Shown: positions 27,713 to 37,153 of the stretch, piece by piece
Position numbering within the stretch: the stretch's first letter is position 1
How the letters are laid out: every line of letters starts with the position of its first letter
From: Novosphingobium sp. 32-60-15
GTDB taxonomy: Bacteria; Pseudomonadota; Alphaproteobacteria; Sphingomonadales; Sphingomonadaceae
Assembly: GCF_002280675.1 (NCBI RefSeq)
Contig: NZ_NCEN01000019.1
Span: 26,998 to 90,997, forward strand
DNA: 64,000 nucleotides
Reading direction: 5' to 3'
The notes under the pieces: generated by a model
Seen by the model: the letters and a program-made list of their open reading frames with translations, nothing else
What the model was told of the DNA's origin: nothing
Database searches by the model: none
Translations under genes and position numbers: made by a program

Positions 27713-28306
27713 TCAATCGTCGTCATCAAGTACGAGTTCGCGCAGTTTGGTAACGGCGCAATTCGCCCCGGCGCGTGAATGGATGATATCACGCCCGGAG
27801 CATAGCTGTCCGTCGGCGTTCTGTTCAACATAGAAGCCCGAATAGAAATCACGGGCGCGGCAGGATTTATCAAGACTTGCGCCGATGAGCTTGCGGTTGC
27901 GCGTAATCAACAACAGCCTGCCAGCAGATTCAGGCTGAACCCCGGCGATGCTGGCGATGGGCAAGCATTTGGCGGTCTTCCGCTCGACAAAGCGGGGCTC
28001 CATTTGCGGGCGCGATGGCATGGCCATGAATTGCCCTGGCAGACGCGGCGCGATCCGGATGATCATGCGCTGTTCAATCCGCACCTGGTTCCATGTGTCG
28101 TCAACCAGACCATCAACAATAAAACCTGCGAAACTGCCCGGTTCTGTTGCGCTGTCCATCATGGGCGCGCCTGTTGGCATGGTTGCGGCTGACCACTGCG
28201 CTTCGATACCCGCTGCCGTCATGGGCCCATCGCTTGGCGACGCGTCCATCGTTGCCGCCGGAAGCAGCAGCGCCAAATGCGCGATAAGATGAGCAATCGT
28301 GGGCAT
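27713..28306 (-). CDS. Sphingomonad-type hypothetical protein, 197 residues
   Basis: The N-terminus is hydrophobic (MPTIAHLIAHLALLLPAA) and may be a signal peptide. The C-terminal half has four Cys (KCLP, KSCRAR, QLCSGR, NCAV) and the segment DFYSGFYVEQNADG, a pattern I recall from conserved hypothetical proteins of this order. The Cys could form disulfides if it is exported. No function can be assigned. It is monocistronic, 154 bp from the divergent RhlE-like start. Confidence 0.6.
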   Translation of the reverse strand: MPTIAHLIAHLALLLPAATMDASPSDGPMTAAGIEAQWSAATMPTGAPMMDSATEPGSFAGFIVDGLVDDTWNQVRIEQRMIIRIAPRLPGQFMAMPSRPQMEPRFVERKTAKCLPIASIAGVQPESAGRLLLITRNRKLIGASLDKSCRARDFYSGFYVEQNADGQLCSGRDIIHSRAGANCAVTKLRELVLDDDD

Positions 28307-28472
28307 TCGGAAAAGGATGACTCTTGTTCGTACCGTTTGGGATGGATAGCAGTTTTGCGCTGCTAGCCCCGTTCCTTTTCACCCCTAGACCGAAGGCTTG
28401 AACCTTGGCTTAACCTATCACTTCAGAAAAATGAATTGCCCTCATGGCAGGGTGCCAATAGCCGGACACTTT

Positions 28473-29891
28473 ATGACCAGCACATTCCTTGATGAGGCAG
28501 CCTGCCTGTTGGGTCCGAAAGGCCTGACCACCGCACCAGACGACATCGCGCCATGGCTGACCGACTGGCGTGGACGTTATACCGGCAAGGCATTGGCGCT
28601 CGCCTCTCCGGCCAGCACGGATGAAGTTGCCGCACTTGTCGCGCTGTGCGCGCGCCATGGCGTCCCGATCGTTCCCCAAGGCGGGAATAGCGGGATGTCC
28701 GGTGGGGCAACACCGTTTGATGGTGGGGACGAATTGATCCTTTCCTTGCGCCGGATGAACCGGATCATCTCGCTGGACCCTGCCGCGCGCACGGCAACGG
28801 TGGAAGCGGGCGTCATTCTGCAAGTGCTGCACGAAGCTGCTGAACGCGATGGATTGCGCTTTCCGCTATCATTGGGCGGCAAAGGATCGGCGACCATTGG
28901 CGGGCTGATTTCAACCAATGCGGGCGGAACACAAGTTCTGCGGCATGGTTCGATGCGGGCACTGGTGCTGGGGCTTGAAGGCGTTCTGGCGGATGGTTCG
29001 GTGTTCAACCAGCTGGTCCCGCTCAAAAAAGACAATCGCGGCTTTGATTTGAAGCAAGTTCTGATTGGCTCGGAAGGCACATTGGGCATCGTGACGGCAG
29101 CGACGCTCAAGCTGGAGCCGGGGATTGCCGGGCGGACGGTGATGTGGGCAGGCACTGCTTCATTGCAGGATGCGCGGGGGCTGCTGCTATTGGCGCAAGA
29201 AATTGCTGGCGATCTGCTGGAAGGGTTCGAAGTGCTGCCACAACACAGCCTTGAAGCCGTGATGGCTTATCTGCCCGATGCGCGGGCGCCATTGTCCGAA
29301 CCGCACAATTGGCATGCGTTGATAGAATTGGTTGCAGGCGACGCTGAAACGGCAACGAGGCTTGCGGAAATTGCCGTGCAACTTCTGGCCACCGCTTACG
29401 AGCGCGGGCTGATTGCCGATGCGACAATTGCTGCAAGCGAGGATCAGGCCGAACGGCTGTGGCTGATCCGCGAGACGATTTCTCCGGCGGAGCGCGCGCT
29501 TGGCCCCGCGATGCAGCACGACATTTCTGTGCCTGTCGAGCAGATGCCCGCCTTTGTCGAAGCCGCTGTGCCACAACTGGAAACGGACTGGCCAGGCACG
29601 CGCGCTGTTTGTTTCGGCCACCTTGGTGATGGCAATGTGCATTTCCACGTCATTGCGCCGCCGGGCAGCGACCGCGCTGCGTGGGAAGCAAGCGACGGCA
29701 AAGCGATCAGCCGCCAAGTGCATGATATGGTTACGCAATGGGGCGGTTCGATTTCAGCCGAGCACGGCATTGGCCGTTTGAAGCGCGATGAACTTGTGCG
29801 GCTTGCCGATCCGGTTGCTCTGGCGATGATGCGCGCCATCAAACACGCGCTTGACCCAAAAGGGCTGCTGAACCCGGGAAAGCTTGTTTGA
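28473..29891 (+). CDS. FAD-binding oxidoreductase, GlcD/D-2-hydroxyacid dehydrogenase type
   Basis: A 472-residue flavoprotein of the PCMH/VAO family. The FAD-binding domain (about 35-215) has VPQGGNSGMSGGATP at 67-81 and GGLISTNAGG; the cap domain carries the metal/substrate motif GDGNVHFHV and ends with SAEHGIGRLKRDEL and NPGKLV. Relatives oxidise D-lactate, glycolate or D-2-hydroxyglutarate; the substrate here is not decided by sequence. ATG 28473 is chosen; the in-frame start at 28398 lacks support. Confidence 0.85.
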   Translation: MTSTFLDEAACLLGPKGLTTAPDDIAPWLTDWRGRYTGKALALASPASTDEVAALVALCARHGVPIVPQGGNSGMSGGATPFDGGDELILSLRRMNRIISLDPAARTATVEAGVILQVLHEAAERDGLRFPLSLGGKGSATIGGLISTNAGGTQVLRHGSMRALVLGLEGVLADGSVFNQLVPLKKDNRGFDLKQVLIGSEGTLGIVTAATLKLEPGIAGRTVMWAGTASLQDARGLLLLAQEIAGDLLEGFEVLPQHSLEAVMAYLPDARAPLSEPHNWHALIELVAGDAETATRLAEIAVQLLATAYERGLIADATIAASEDQAERLWLIRETISPAERALGPAMQHDISVPVEQMPAFVEAAVPQLETDWPGTRAVCFGHLGDGNVHFHVIAPPGSDRAAWEASDGKAISRQVHDMVTQWGGSISAEHGIGRLKRDELVRLADPVALAMMRAIKHALDPKGLLNPGKLV

Positions 29892-29989
29892 CGCGGCTTG
29901 CGTGGCTTCCTGACAGTCACTAAGAACCGCGACTTCCGCAAGTGCCGCGGCGTGCCGCGCGTTATCAATTGAATCTGGAGAGATACCCG

Positions 29990-30772
29990 ATGGCCAGCGC
30001 GCCGCAAGCGAACCTGCCGATGTTCTACAACGACCTCATGCCGCTCAACAGCCGTGACCACGCCACGTGGAAGGCCAAGAATGCGGATGCTGCGCCGTGG
30101 CTGATCGGCCAGCATGCCATCCCATTGACGGCAGAGGAATTTCCGCAGGCTGCGCGTCATTACCCGATCATCTTCGCATCGGGCGACAACCCCGTTCCAT
30201 TGGCGCTGATGGGCCTGAATGAAGGTGTGAACATCTTCGTGGACGAAGCTGGCAAAGTCACCCAGCCGATCTACATCCCGGCATATGTGCGCCGTTATCC
30301 GTTCCTTCTGGCCAAGCTGAACCCCAGCAGCGAAGAGCTTTCGCTGTGCTTTGACCCGTCATCAGGGTTGATCAGTGATTCGGTCGAAGAAGGTCAGGAC
30401 CTGTTCGCAGATGGCCAGCCTTCGGAAGCCACAAAGGCCGCGCTCGGCTTTTGCGAGCAGTTCGAACAGGCCGGACAACGCACCCAGGCGTTCATTGACG
30501 AACTCAAGAAGCATGACCTGCTGATGGAAGGCGAAGTCGCCATTCAGCAGCAGGGCAACGACCAGCCCTTCATTTACCGCGGTTTCCAGATGGTCAATCA
30601 GGAAAAGCTGCGCGAAGTTCGTGGCGACGTGTTGCGTGGTTGGGCGCAAAGCGGGCTTCTGCCGCTGCTTTATGCGCACCTCTTCTCGCTCGAACTGATT
30701 AGCCAAGTATTTGCCGCGCAAGTGCAATTGGGCAAGGGACCGATCCCGGCAGTCGCCGCTCCGGCCCAGTGA
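29990..30772 (+). CDS. sapC: SapC family protein
   Basis: A 260-residue protein matching SapC (a paracrystalline surface-layer-associated protein first named in Campylobacter): MFYNDLMPLNSRDHATW, FPIIFASGDNPVPLAL-like segment, YIPAYVRRYPF and DQPFIYRGFQMV are the conserved blocks. No signal peptide is seen. In sphingomonads it often travels with TonB-dependent receptor or tryptophan halogenase loci, but here it stands alone, followed by a strong terminator. The role is unknown. GGAGAG supports ATG 29990. Confidence 0.85.
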   Translation: MASAPQANLPMFYNDLMPLNSRDHATWKAKNADAAPWLIGQHAIPLTAEEFPQAARHYPIIFASGDNPVPLALMGLNEGVNIFVDEAGKVTQPIYIPAYVRRYPFLLAKLNPSSEELSLCFDPSSGLISDSVEEGQDLFADGQPSEATKAALGFCEQFEQAGQRTQAFIDELKKHDLLMEGEVAIQQQGNDQPFIYRGFQMVNQEKLREVRGDVLRGWAQSGLLPLLYAHLFSLELISQVFAAQVQLGKGPIPAVAAPAQ

Positions 30773-30820
30773 CTGAAACCTGAGTGACTTGAAACCGAAA
30801 CATTTGGGACACAAGTCAAC

Positions 30821-30859
30821 AAAAAAGGCGACGAACTCAACGGTTCGTCGCCTTTTTCT
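30821..30859 (+). terminator. Rho-independent terminator after sapC
   Basis: AAGGCGACGAAC pairs with GTTCGTCGCCTT around a short loop, followed by TTTTTC; the A-run before it makes it work in both directions. It lies about 50 bp after the sapC stop. Confidence 0.9.
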
Positions 30860-30890
30860 TTAGGGTGTGACAAATTTCCCTCGAATCTAC

Positions 30891-30918
30891 TTGCGGCGGC
30901 AACGACGCTACCCTATTT
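30891..30918 (+). promoter_or_regulatory. Candidate promoter for the small RNA
   Basis: TTGCGG (30891-30896), a 16-bp spacer and CTATTT (30913-30918) fit a housekeeping sigma promoter moderately. A start at about 30925 would give an RNA of roughly 100 nt ending at the terminator near 31027. Confidence 0.4.
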
Positions 30919-30921
30919 AGA

Positions 30922-31028
30922 CATTGTTGCGTTGCGGCTCCCCTCATGGCCCAGCGTAACGGGTGCACCTTGGTGCACCTCCTCCCTGAACCTTGGCCAC
31001 CTGGAGTTTATCTCCGGGTGGCTTTTTA
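30922..31028 (+). ncRNA. Predicted small regulatory RNA with CCUCCUCCC motif
   Basis: Between the sapC terminator and the N-formylglutamate gene lies a stretch with a full small-RNA layout. Stem 1 pairs GUUGCGUUG (about 30925) with CAGCGUAAC (about 30952-30960) with G-U pairs; stem 2 is GGUGCAC-CUUG-GUGCACC (30962-30979); then an unpaired CCUCCUCCC (30978-30986); then a terminator GCCACC...GGUGGC plus UUUUU (30996-31027). No ORF is present. The pyrimidine motif can pair with Shine-Dalgarno sequences, as in the alphaproteobacterial cuckoo-type sRNAs. Existence of the RNA is inferred from structure. Confidence 0.6.
30995..31028 (+). terminator. Rho-independent terminator of the predicted small RNA
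   Basis: GGCCACC-TGGAG pairs with CTCC-GGGTGGC around TTTAT, followed by TTTTTATTT. It is too far (over 200 bp) after the sapC stop, and behind a better terminator, to serve sapC. Confidence 0.8.
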
Positions 31029-31045
31029 TTTGGAGAGGCGTTGCA

Positions 31046-32008
31046 TCACTCTGCGGCAGCGCGCCAACGGCCGCGATCAGCGGTGCGGCCAAGTTCTGCC
31101 ACGTCCACGGCCAAGCGCCGCACCAGCCCGATAAGCAAGCTTACCGTAGCGTCAAAACCGACCCCAAGTTCAAACTGGCGCTGATCAAGATAGCATGTGC
31201 GGTCGATCTCAAGCTGGAAACAATGCACCCCTTCATGCCGTTTGGCGTGGCGCTCCAGCACATACCCGCCGGCGTAAGGCCGATTATGCGACGCCCTCCG
31301 CGCAGATTGCGCAAGCACGGCGAATGCGGATCCGATGATTCCGCCATCACATGAAGACCCGAATCGGTCTCCGATCACAAACTCCGGCGCGGCCTCTCCT
31401 GCAGAGCGTGCTGCCAAAGGCGGCATGGAGTGAAGGTCAATGAGCAGTGCCGCACCCCAACGATCGCGAATCAGTTCAAGCGCCGACGCCAAAGCAGAGT
31501 GGTATGGCTGATGGATTGCGCCAATGCGGTCTTGCAATTCAGCATGGTCCAGCCTCCGCTTCCACAATTCGCCAAGGCCGGGCAGGCGGCGTGGGACCAG
31601 CCCCAGCCCGCTGCGGGCGCGACGGCTGAATGTTCCAGGCAACGTCGATGCGTCTGCTGGCACACCCCCCAGCATCTCCCAATCGACGTCGTCACATGAC
31701 CGGTTGAGATCGAGCATGGCACGCGGCGCGTGGGCGACCAGCAACGCGGCTCCCGTTTCAAGGGCCACGGCTTCTGCCAGCAAATCAACGTAGCGGTCTT
31801 CAAGCCGGGGCGCGGCGAAATCCGGGTGGCGCATCCGGTCGAGCAGTGCCCTTGGATAGGCTCTGCCCGCGTGAGGCACGGCAATCACCACGGGGATTGG
31901 CGAAGGATCGCACAATTTCAACACGTAAGCCGGTATGCCGGGATTGCCGGGGACCGTGCCCCCGTGCACGAACACCGAATCTCCTGCTTGCTTGCCAGAG
32001 TCTTGCAT
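31046..32008 (-). CDS. N-formylglutamate amidohydrolase family protein
   Basis: A 320-residue protein of the HutG2-like N-formylglutamate amidohydrolase family: VVIAVPHAGRAYP, DRYVDLLAEAV, DLNRSCDDVDWEM, LLIDLHSMPPL and NRPYAGGYVLERHAKRHEG are the conserved metal-binding blocks. It would release formate and glutamate at the end of histidine degradation, or act on a related formyl or peptide substrate; no other hut genes are near. ATG 32008 is preferred; TTG 32023 is an alternative. Confidence 0.85.
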   Translation of the reverse strand: MQDSGKQAGDSVFVHGGTVPGNPGIPAYVLKLCDPSPIPVVIAVPHAGRAYPRALLDRMRHPDFAAPRLEDRYVDLLAEAVALETGAALLVAHAPRAMLDLNRSCDDVDWEMLGGVPADASTLPGTFSRRARSGLGLVPRRLPGLGELWKRRLDHAELQDRIGAIHQPYHSALASALELIRDRWGAALLIDLHSMPPLAARSAGEAAPEFVIGDRFGSSCDGGIIGSAFAVLAQSARRASHNRPYAGGYVLERHAKRHEGVHCFQLEIDRTCYLDQRQFELGVGFDATVSLLIGLVRRLAVDVAELGRTADRGRWRAAAE

Positions 32009-32158
32009 GTTCAACTCGTGCAACCGATTCGATATGAAGTCAAAAAAACGTCTGATATCCCTGTCGGCAGAATTTTAACCGGATAGCGTTTATAGCGTTC
32101 CAGACACACAGCATTGAACCGCTGCAATTTGAACCGCACTAACAAACAAGGGTTAGCC

Positions 32159-32542
32159 ATGATCCGGATCCTGCTCGCCGAAGATGAAGAGGCGATGCGC
32201 ACTTACCTTTCACGCGCTTTGGAAAACGCAGGTTTTTCGGTGTCTTCGGTAGACCGGGGTACAGCCGCGATCCCGTTGCTTGAACGCGAACACTTTGATC
32301 TCCTGCTCTCGGACATTGTCATGCCCGAGATGGACGGGATTGAACTGGCGCAGCGTTGTGCAGAAATCAGCCCGGCCACCAAAGTGATGTTCATCACAGG
32401 CTTTGCCGCAGTAACGCTCAAGGCGAATCGCGAAGCACCGCAGGCCCGCGTGCTGTCCAAGCCATTCCACCTCAAGGACCTCGTTCTCGAAGTGCAGCGC
32501 GTGTTCGAAGATGCACCGATCATGGGCACGCAACAGCCGTGA
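32159..32542 (+). CDS. cpdR: Single-domain response regulator, CpdR-like
   Basis: A 127-residue receiver domain with no output domain. The acidic pocket is Glu8/Asp9, the phosphoacceptor Asp52 in LLLSDIVMPEMDG, and Lys101 in VLSKPFHLKDL. The sequence and length fit CpdR, which in alphaproteobacteria directs ClpXP to substrates such as CtrA according to phosphorylation by the CckA-ChpT relay. CpdR identity is from overall resemblance and its single-domain form. AAGGGT precedes ATG 32159. Confidence 0.85.
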   Translation: MIRILLAEDEEAMRTYLSRALENAGFSVSSVDRGTAAIPLLEREHFDLLLSDIVMPEMDGIELAQRCAEISPATKVMFITGFAAVTLKANREAPQARVLSKPFHLKDLVLEVQRVFEDAPIMGTQQP

Positions 32543-32666
32543 ATGAAGGTGCCTTGGCAGGCGCCTTGCAATTACCCCCTTGCCTTGGTCAAATGCCAAG
32601 GCTAATGGGCCGCTTCCCGACGACGCTACGGACACCCGGATAGTCGCTGCGGACGCATGATGGTGC

Positions 32667-32741
32667 GGGCGTATAGCTCAGTGGTAGAGCACTATGTTGA
32701 CATCGTAGGGGTCGCAAGTTCAATCCTTGCTACGCCCACCA
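32667..32741 (+). tRNA. tRNA-Val (anticodon GAC)
   Basis: All four stems fold: the acceptor GGGCGTA pairs with TACGCCC, the D arm is GCTCAGTGGTAGAGC, the anticodon stem CTATG/CGTAG encloses TTGACAT with anticodon GAC (32699-32701), and the T arm is GCAAG-TTCAATC-CTTGC. The CCA end is encoded in the genome. It reads GUC and GUU. Confidence 0.97.
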
Positions 32742-32749
32742 TCACATAG

Positions 32750-32776
32750 AAAACCCCGCCTTGGCGGGGTTTTTTG
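32750..32776 (+). terminator. Rho-independent terminator after tRNA-Val
   Basis: AACCCCGCC pairs with GGCGGGGTT around TT, followed by a T-run. It lies 9 bp after the tRNA and, being flanked by A on the left, can also act on the minus strand for the enoyl-CoA hydratase gene. Confidence 0.9.
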
Positions 32777-32836
32777 TTGCTCTGATGCTGCAAATGGCTG
32801 GAACAGTAAGCCTGCTGCTGCCCCAGGCATCGCCAT

Positions 32837-33601
32837 TCATTTGCCCTGCCAGTTGGGCTTGCGCTTCTGGGCGAAGGCGGCCGCACCTTCACGCGCATCC
32901 TGCGATGTCAGCACCGGCATTGTATAGGCCGTTTGCTTCTCCCACATTTCCGCCTCAGTCCATTCATGCGAATCGCGAATGATCGCTTTTGAGGCCATCA
33001 ACGCCAGCGGACCGTTTTCTGCGATCTTTGCAGCCAATGCTTTGGCTCCATCGATGGAAGGCCCTTCTGTAATTTGATTGATGAAGCCGATTTCATAAGC
33101 GCGCTGCGCGGTAATGAAATCTCCCGTCAACGCCAGTTCCATGGCGATGCGCGGCGGAATTTGACGGGGCAATCGCATCAGCCCGCCAGCAGCAGCAGCC
33201 AAACCGCGTTTGGCCTCTGGAATGCCGAACATCGATGAAGCGCTGGCCACAATGAGATCGCACGCCAAGGCCAATTCCATACCGCCTGCCAAAGCATAGC
33301 CGTCCACGGCAGCCACGACCGGCTTTCTTGGCGATTGCTGGGCAAGGCCACCAAAACCGCGTCCGGGCACAGACGGCATCTCGCCGCGAAGAAATGCCTT
33401 GAGGTCCATCCCTGCGCAAAACGTGCCGCCAGCACCCGTCAGGACAGCGCAGCGCAGCGCGTCTTCGGCATCCAACCGCTCCATCGCCGCGGCTATGCCC
33501 TCGGCAACGGCACGGTTCACAGCATTCTTGGCGGCAGGTCGATTGATCGTGACGATCAGAACATTGCCATCGACTTCGGTCAGAACTTCAGCTTCGCTCA
33601 T
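32837..33601 (-). CDS. Enoyl-CoA hydratase/isomerase family protein
   Basis: A 254-residue crotonase-fold protein. The oxyanion-hole segments are GTFCAGMDLKAF and YALAGGMELALACDLIVA. The Glu of YALAGGMELA and Glu of GIPEAKRGL sit where crotonase hydration catalysts lie, so a hydratase in fatty acid or related acyl-CoA breakdown is likely. The true substrate is not predictable. CAGGAG lies eight bases before ATG 33601; a longer frame from 33628 is less likely. Confidence 0.88.
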   Translation of the reverse strand: MSEAEVLTEVDGNVLIVTINRPAAKNAVNRAVAEGIAAAMERLDAEDALRCAVLTGAGGTFCAGMDLKAFLRGEMPSVPGRGFGGLAQQSPRKPVVAAVDGYALAGGMELALACDLIVASASSMFGIPEAKRGLAAAAGGLMRLPRQIPPRIAMELALTGDFITAQRAYEIGFINQITEGPSIDGAKALAAKIAENGPLALMASKAIIRDSHEWTEAEMWEKQTAYTMPVLTSQDAREGAAAFAQKRKPNWQGK

Positions 33602-33794
33602 CACTTGCACTCCTGGTGTTTCACCCAACTTTAACCGGTCGCTTAAAGCTTTGACCTGGAATACCGCGTGCTGTCCAGAGCGCAGAACAAAGGCAGCGTC
33701 AAAAATTGCAGATATCCGCGCCCCGCCTTGCGCGTCCGCGCCTCTCTGCTAAGGGAAAGCCAAATTTCTCCCCAGCTGAAAAGACAGGACAGAC

Positions 33795-35018
33795 ATGGCG
33801 AAGATCAAGGTGAAGAACCCGGTCGTCGAAATCGACGGCGACGAAATGACCCGGATTATCTGGGAATGGATCCGTGAACGCCTGATCCTTCCCTACCTCG
33901 ATATCGATCTCAAGTATTACGATCTCTCGGTCGAGAAGCGTGACGAGACGAACGACCAGATCACGATTGATTCTGCCAACGCGATCAAGGAATTCGGCGT
34001 CGGCGTGAAGTGCGCCACGATTACGCCTGATGAACAGCGCGTCGAGGAATTCAACCTCAAGTCGATGTGGAAATCGCCCAACGGCACGATCCGCAACATC
34101 CTTGGCGGCGTTGTTTTCCGTGAACCCATCGTGATCCAGAACGTCCCGCGTCTGGTGCCCGGTTGGACCGACCCCATCGTGGTTGGCCGTCACGCTTTTG
34201 GTGACCAGTACCGCGCCACCGATTTCCTCGTTCCCGGCCCTGGCAAACTGCGCCTCGTCTGGGAAGGTGATAATGGCGAAGTGATTGATCGCGAAGTCTT
34301 CAAGTACCCATCAGCCGGCGTTGCCATGGCAATGTACAATCTTGATGATTCGATCCGCGACTTTGCCCGCGCCAGCCTCAACTATGGCCTGAACCTTGGT
34401 TGGCCAGTATATCTTTCCACCAAGAACACGATCCTCAAGGCCTATGATGGCCGTTTCAAGGACCTGTTCCAGGAAGTGTTCGACACCGAAGGCTTCAAGG
34501 AAAAGTTTGCAGCCGCCGGTATCGTTTACGAACACCGCCTGATCGACGACATGGTCGCCTCGGCGCTCAAGTGGTCGGGCAAGTTCGTTTGGGCCTGCAA
34601 GAACTATGACGGTGACGTGCAGTCCGATACCGTGGCGCAGGGCTTTGGTTCGCTCGGCCTGATGACCTCGGTGCTGATGACGCCCGATGGCAAGACGGTT
34701 GAAGCCGAAGCGGCACATGGAACGGTGACGCGCCACTATCGCCAGCACCAGCAGGGCAAGCAAACCTCGACCAATCCTATCGCGTCAATCTTCGCATGGA
34801 CGCGTGGCCTCATGTATCGCGGCAAGTTCGACGAAACGCCTGAAGTGGTGAAGTTTGCCGAAACGCTTGAGCGTGTGTGCATCGAAACCGTTGAAAGCGG
34901 CAAGATGACCAAGGATCTCGCGCTGCTCATCGGCCCAAGCCAGGCCTGGATGACCACCGAGAAGTTCTTTGAAGCCATTGTCGAAAACCTCGAAGCGGAA
35001 ATGGCCAAGGGTCTTTAA
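33795..35018 (+). CDS. icd: Isocitrate dehydrogenase (NADP+), dimeric type
   Basis: A 407-residue enzyme of the eukaryotic-like (type II) NADP-isocitrate dehydrogenase group used by alphaproteobacteria. Visible are [20 protein letters not shown], the substrate-binding [13 protein letters not shown], and [18 protein letters not shown], which holds metal- and NADP-binding residues. It makes 2-oxoglutarate in the citric acid cycle and supplies NADPH. It is monocistronic with a strong terminator. Confidence 0.97.
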   Translation: MAKIKVKNPVVEIDGDEMTRIIWEWIRERLILPYLDIDLKYYDLSVEKRDETNDQITIDSANAIKEFGVGVKCATITPDEQRVEEFNLKSMWKSPNGTIRNILGGVVFREPIVIQNVPRLVPGWTDPIVVGRHAFGDQYRATDFLVPGPGKLRLVWEGDNGEVIDREVFKYPSAGVAMAMYNLDDSIRDFARASLNYGLNLGWPVYLSTKNTILKAYDGRFKDLFQEVFDTEGFKEKFAAAGIVYEHRLIDDMVASALKWSGKFVWACKNYDGDVQSDTVAQGFGSLGLMTSVLMTPDGKTVEAEAAHGTVTRHYRQHQQGKQTSTNPIASIFAWTRGLMYRGKFDETPEVVKFAETLERVCIETVESGKMTKDLALLIGPSQAWMTTEKFFEAIVENLEAEMAKGL

Positions 35019-35047
35019 TCCCACCAGCCGTTCCAGCTTACCAATGC

Positions 35048-35078
35048 AAAAGGCCCCGGTTCACCCCGGGGCCTTTTT
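35048..35078 (+). terminator. Rho-independent terminator after icd
   Basis: AAAGGCCCCGG pairs with CCGGGGCCTTT around a short loop, followed by a T-run, about 30 bp after the icd stop. The A-run upstream makes it usable from the right as well. Confidence 0.92.
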
Positions 35079-35130
35079 CGTTTGACGTTTATGTCGTTTG
35101 CAAACCCATCCGTCGTAAACCCACCCCCAG

Positions 35131-35183
35131 CCCCTCCGTCAAGGGAGGGGAGTTTAGAGAATGCCCCTCTCTTGAGGGAGGGG
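35131..35183. repeat. Two GGGAGGGG-type short hairpin repeats
   Basis: CCCCTCC...GGGAGGGG occurs at 35131-35150 and CCCCTCTC...GAGGGAGGGG at 35164-35183. Both belong to the same G/C palindrome family as 14930, 15338, 17033 and 62394. The 35084-35315 segment contains only these repeats and the leader of the antiporter gene. Confidence 0.75.
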
Positions 35184-35315
35184 AGCGAGGCTGATTGAGC
35201 CAAAGGCGAAATTAGTCGCAGCGGGGAGGGTTTGCGAACCTATCGTGTTTGCAAACGCTAAAATCTCTCTTGGTTTGGCCGTGACACTGGCGGCCCTATT
35301 CCCTAACCAACAGAC

Positions 35316-37100
35316 ATGGCTGGAAATCTCGAACCGACAACTGCACTCTCCGATGTTCTCGTCGTGTTGGGAGCTGCCGGAATTGTGATTCCGGCCTTCG
35401 CTAGGCTGCGCATCACCCCGATCATCGGATTTATCCTTGTGGGCCTTGCGGTTGGCCCGTTCGGTCTTGGCTCGCTCGTCACACAATATCCGTGGCTCTA
35501 TCACGTCACGATCACCGATCCGGCTGCGATCACACCGTTTGCGGAATTCGGGATTATTCTGCTGCTTTTCGAGATCGGCCTCGAACTTTCGTTCAATCGC
35601 TTATGGGATATGCGCCGATTGGTGTTTGGCCTTGGCGCGATGGAATTGGGCGTGTCGGCGTTCCTGCTGGCCGGTGTATTGATGGCATCGGGCTTGCCCA
35701 TCAGCGGCGCTTTCGGCCTTGGCCTTGCCTTGGCGCTGTCCTCAACTGCGCTTGTCCTGCCCATTTCGGGAACACAAGGCCCGGTCGGACGCGCAGCGCT
35801 GGCGATGCTTTTGTTCGAAGACATCGCGCTTGTTCCGATCATCTTCATCCTTGGCGCATTTGCCCCTTATGCGATTGCCGATGCCGGCCCATCCTTGGGG
35901 GAAACCCTGCTGTATGGCGGGCTCGTGGTTGCTGCGCTGCTCGTCTTCGGGCGGATGCTGCTGCCGCGCCTGTTCGCACAAGCGGCCCTGACCAAAAGCC
36001 CAGAATTGTTTCTGGCCGCCACCATGCTGGTCGTTATCGCATCGGCGCTTGCCACTTCCATGGTCGGACTATCGCCCATTATGGGCGCGCTGCTGGCAGG
36101 CTTGCTGATCGCTGAAACGGAATACCATAGCGAGGTCGAGGCCATCACCAAGCCGTTCAAGGGCCTCGCCCTGGGCGTATTTCTGATCACCATCGGCATG
36201 GGCATCGATTTGCGCGTGGTATGGGCCCAGATCCTACCGCTGACGGCGGCGGTGCTGGGCGTGGTCATTCTCAAAGCCATGGTTACTGCCTTTGCATTGC
36301 GCGCGATGGGCAAAGAACGCGCAACGGCGCTTGAAGCGGGCATCCTTATGGCAAGCCCGTCCGAAACGACCCTGATCGTACTCACCGCCGCTGGTGAGGC
36401 TGCGCTTATTGACCGGGAAACCGCACAGTTCTGGCAAATTGTCACAGCCATCGGCCTGACCATCACGCCGCTACTGGCTTTGCTCGGACGATCATGGGGC
36501 CAACGTGTCGCCAATGGGTCGGCCGATGCCGGACAAGCCGTTCCCGTGGCTGAACCCGAAGGCGAGCGCGTCGTCGTGATGGGCTTTGGCCGTGTCGGCA
36601 GATTGATTGCCGAATTGCTGACGGTTCATGGCGCGCCGTGGCTTGGAATCGACACCAATCCGGCCATTGTCAAAGCGGCGCGCAACGATGGTCTTCCCGT
36701 TGTGTTTGGCAATGTCGATAGCGAGGCTGCCATCCAGCGCCTTGGGCTGGACAATGCCAAAGCGATGATCCTGACCATGGATGAGCCGGTGCTGATCCTG
36801 CGCCTGGTCAAGAAGTTGCGCACGGCACATGCCCACTTGCCCATTATTGTGCGTGCCCGCGATGCCAGCCACGCTGCGGCGCTTTACAAAGCAGGCGCCA
36901 GCCACGCCGTGCCTGAAACGCTTGAAAGCTCGTTGCAACTGTCCGAAGCCGTGCTTGTTGATCTGGGCTTTCCGATGGGCCCGGTCATCGCATCCATCCA
37001 CGAAAAGCGCGATGAATTCCGCCAGAAAATCAAAGAGGAAGGCGAGCTGAATTCATTGCCAAGGCTGAAATCAGCCTCGCTTAGAGATCGAGCTTCCTGA
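35316..37100 (+). CDS. CPA2-family cation:proton antiporter with RCK domain (KefB/YbaL-like)
   Basis: A 594-residue membrane protein. The first about 390 residues form a Na+/H+-exchanger domain with about 12 membrane helices, including ALSSTALVLPI and LLAGLLIAETEYHSEVE. From about 415 an RCK/TrkA-N domain follows (VVVMGFGRVGRLIAELL, Rossmann GxGxxG), ending near 540. This layout fits the KefB/KefC/YbaL group, which exports K+ or exchanges it for H+. Glutathione or nucleotide control is possible but not shown by the sequence. Confidence 0.88.
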   Translation: MAGNLEPTTALSDVLVVLGAAGIVIPAFARLRITPIIGFILVGLAVGPFGLGSLVTQYPWLYHVTITDPAAITPFAEFGIILLLFEIGLELSFNRLWDMRRLVFGLGAMELGVSAFLLAGVLMASGLPISGAFGLGLALALSSTALVLPISGTQGPVGRAALAMLLFEDIALVPIIFILGAFAPYAIADAGPSLGETLLYGGLVVAALLVFGRMLLPRLFAQAALTKSPELFLAATMLVVIASALATSMVGLSPIMGALLAGLLIAETEYHSEVEAITKPFKGLALGVFLITIGMGIDLRVVWAQILPLTAAVLGVVILKAMVTAFALRAMGKERATALEAGILMASPSETTLIVLTAAGEAALIDRETAQFWQIVTAIGLTITPLLALLGRSWGQRVANGSADAGQAVPVAEPEGERVVVMGFGRVGRLIAELLTVHGAPWLGIDTNPAIVKAARNDGLPVVFGNVDSEAAIQRLGLDNAKAMILTMDEPVLILRLVKKLRTAHAHLPIIVRARDASHAAALYKAGASHAVPETLESSLQLSEAVLVDLGFPMGPVIASIHEKRDEFRQKIKEEGELNSLPRLKSASLRDRAS

Positions 37101-37153
37101 TGAAGGACGCCCACCTTCGCCATTAAGGCGAAAGTGGTGCGTATTGTCGATGA

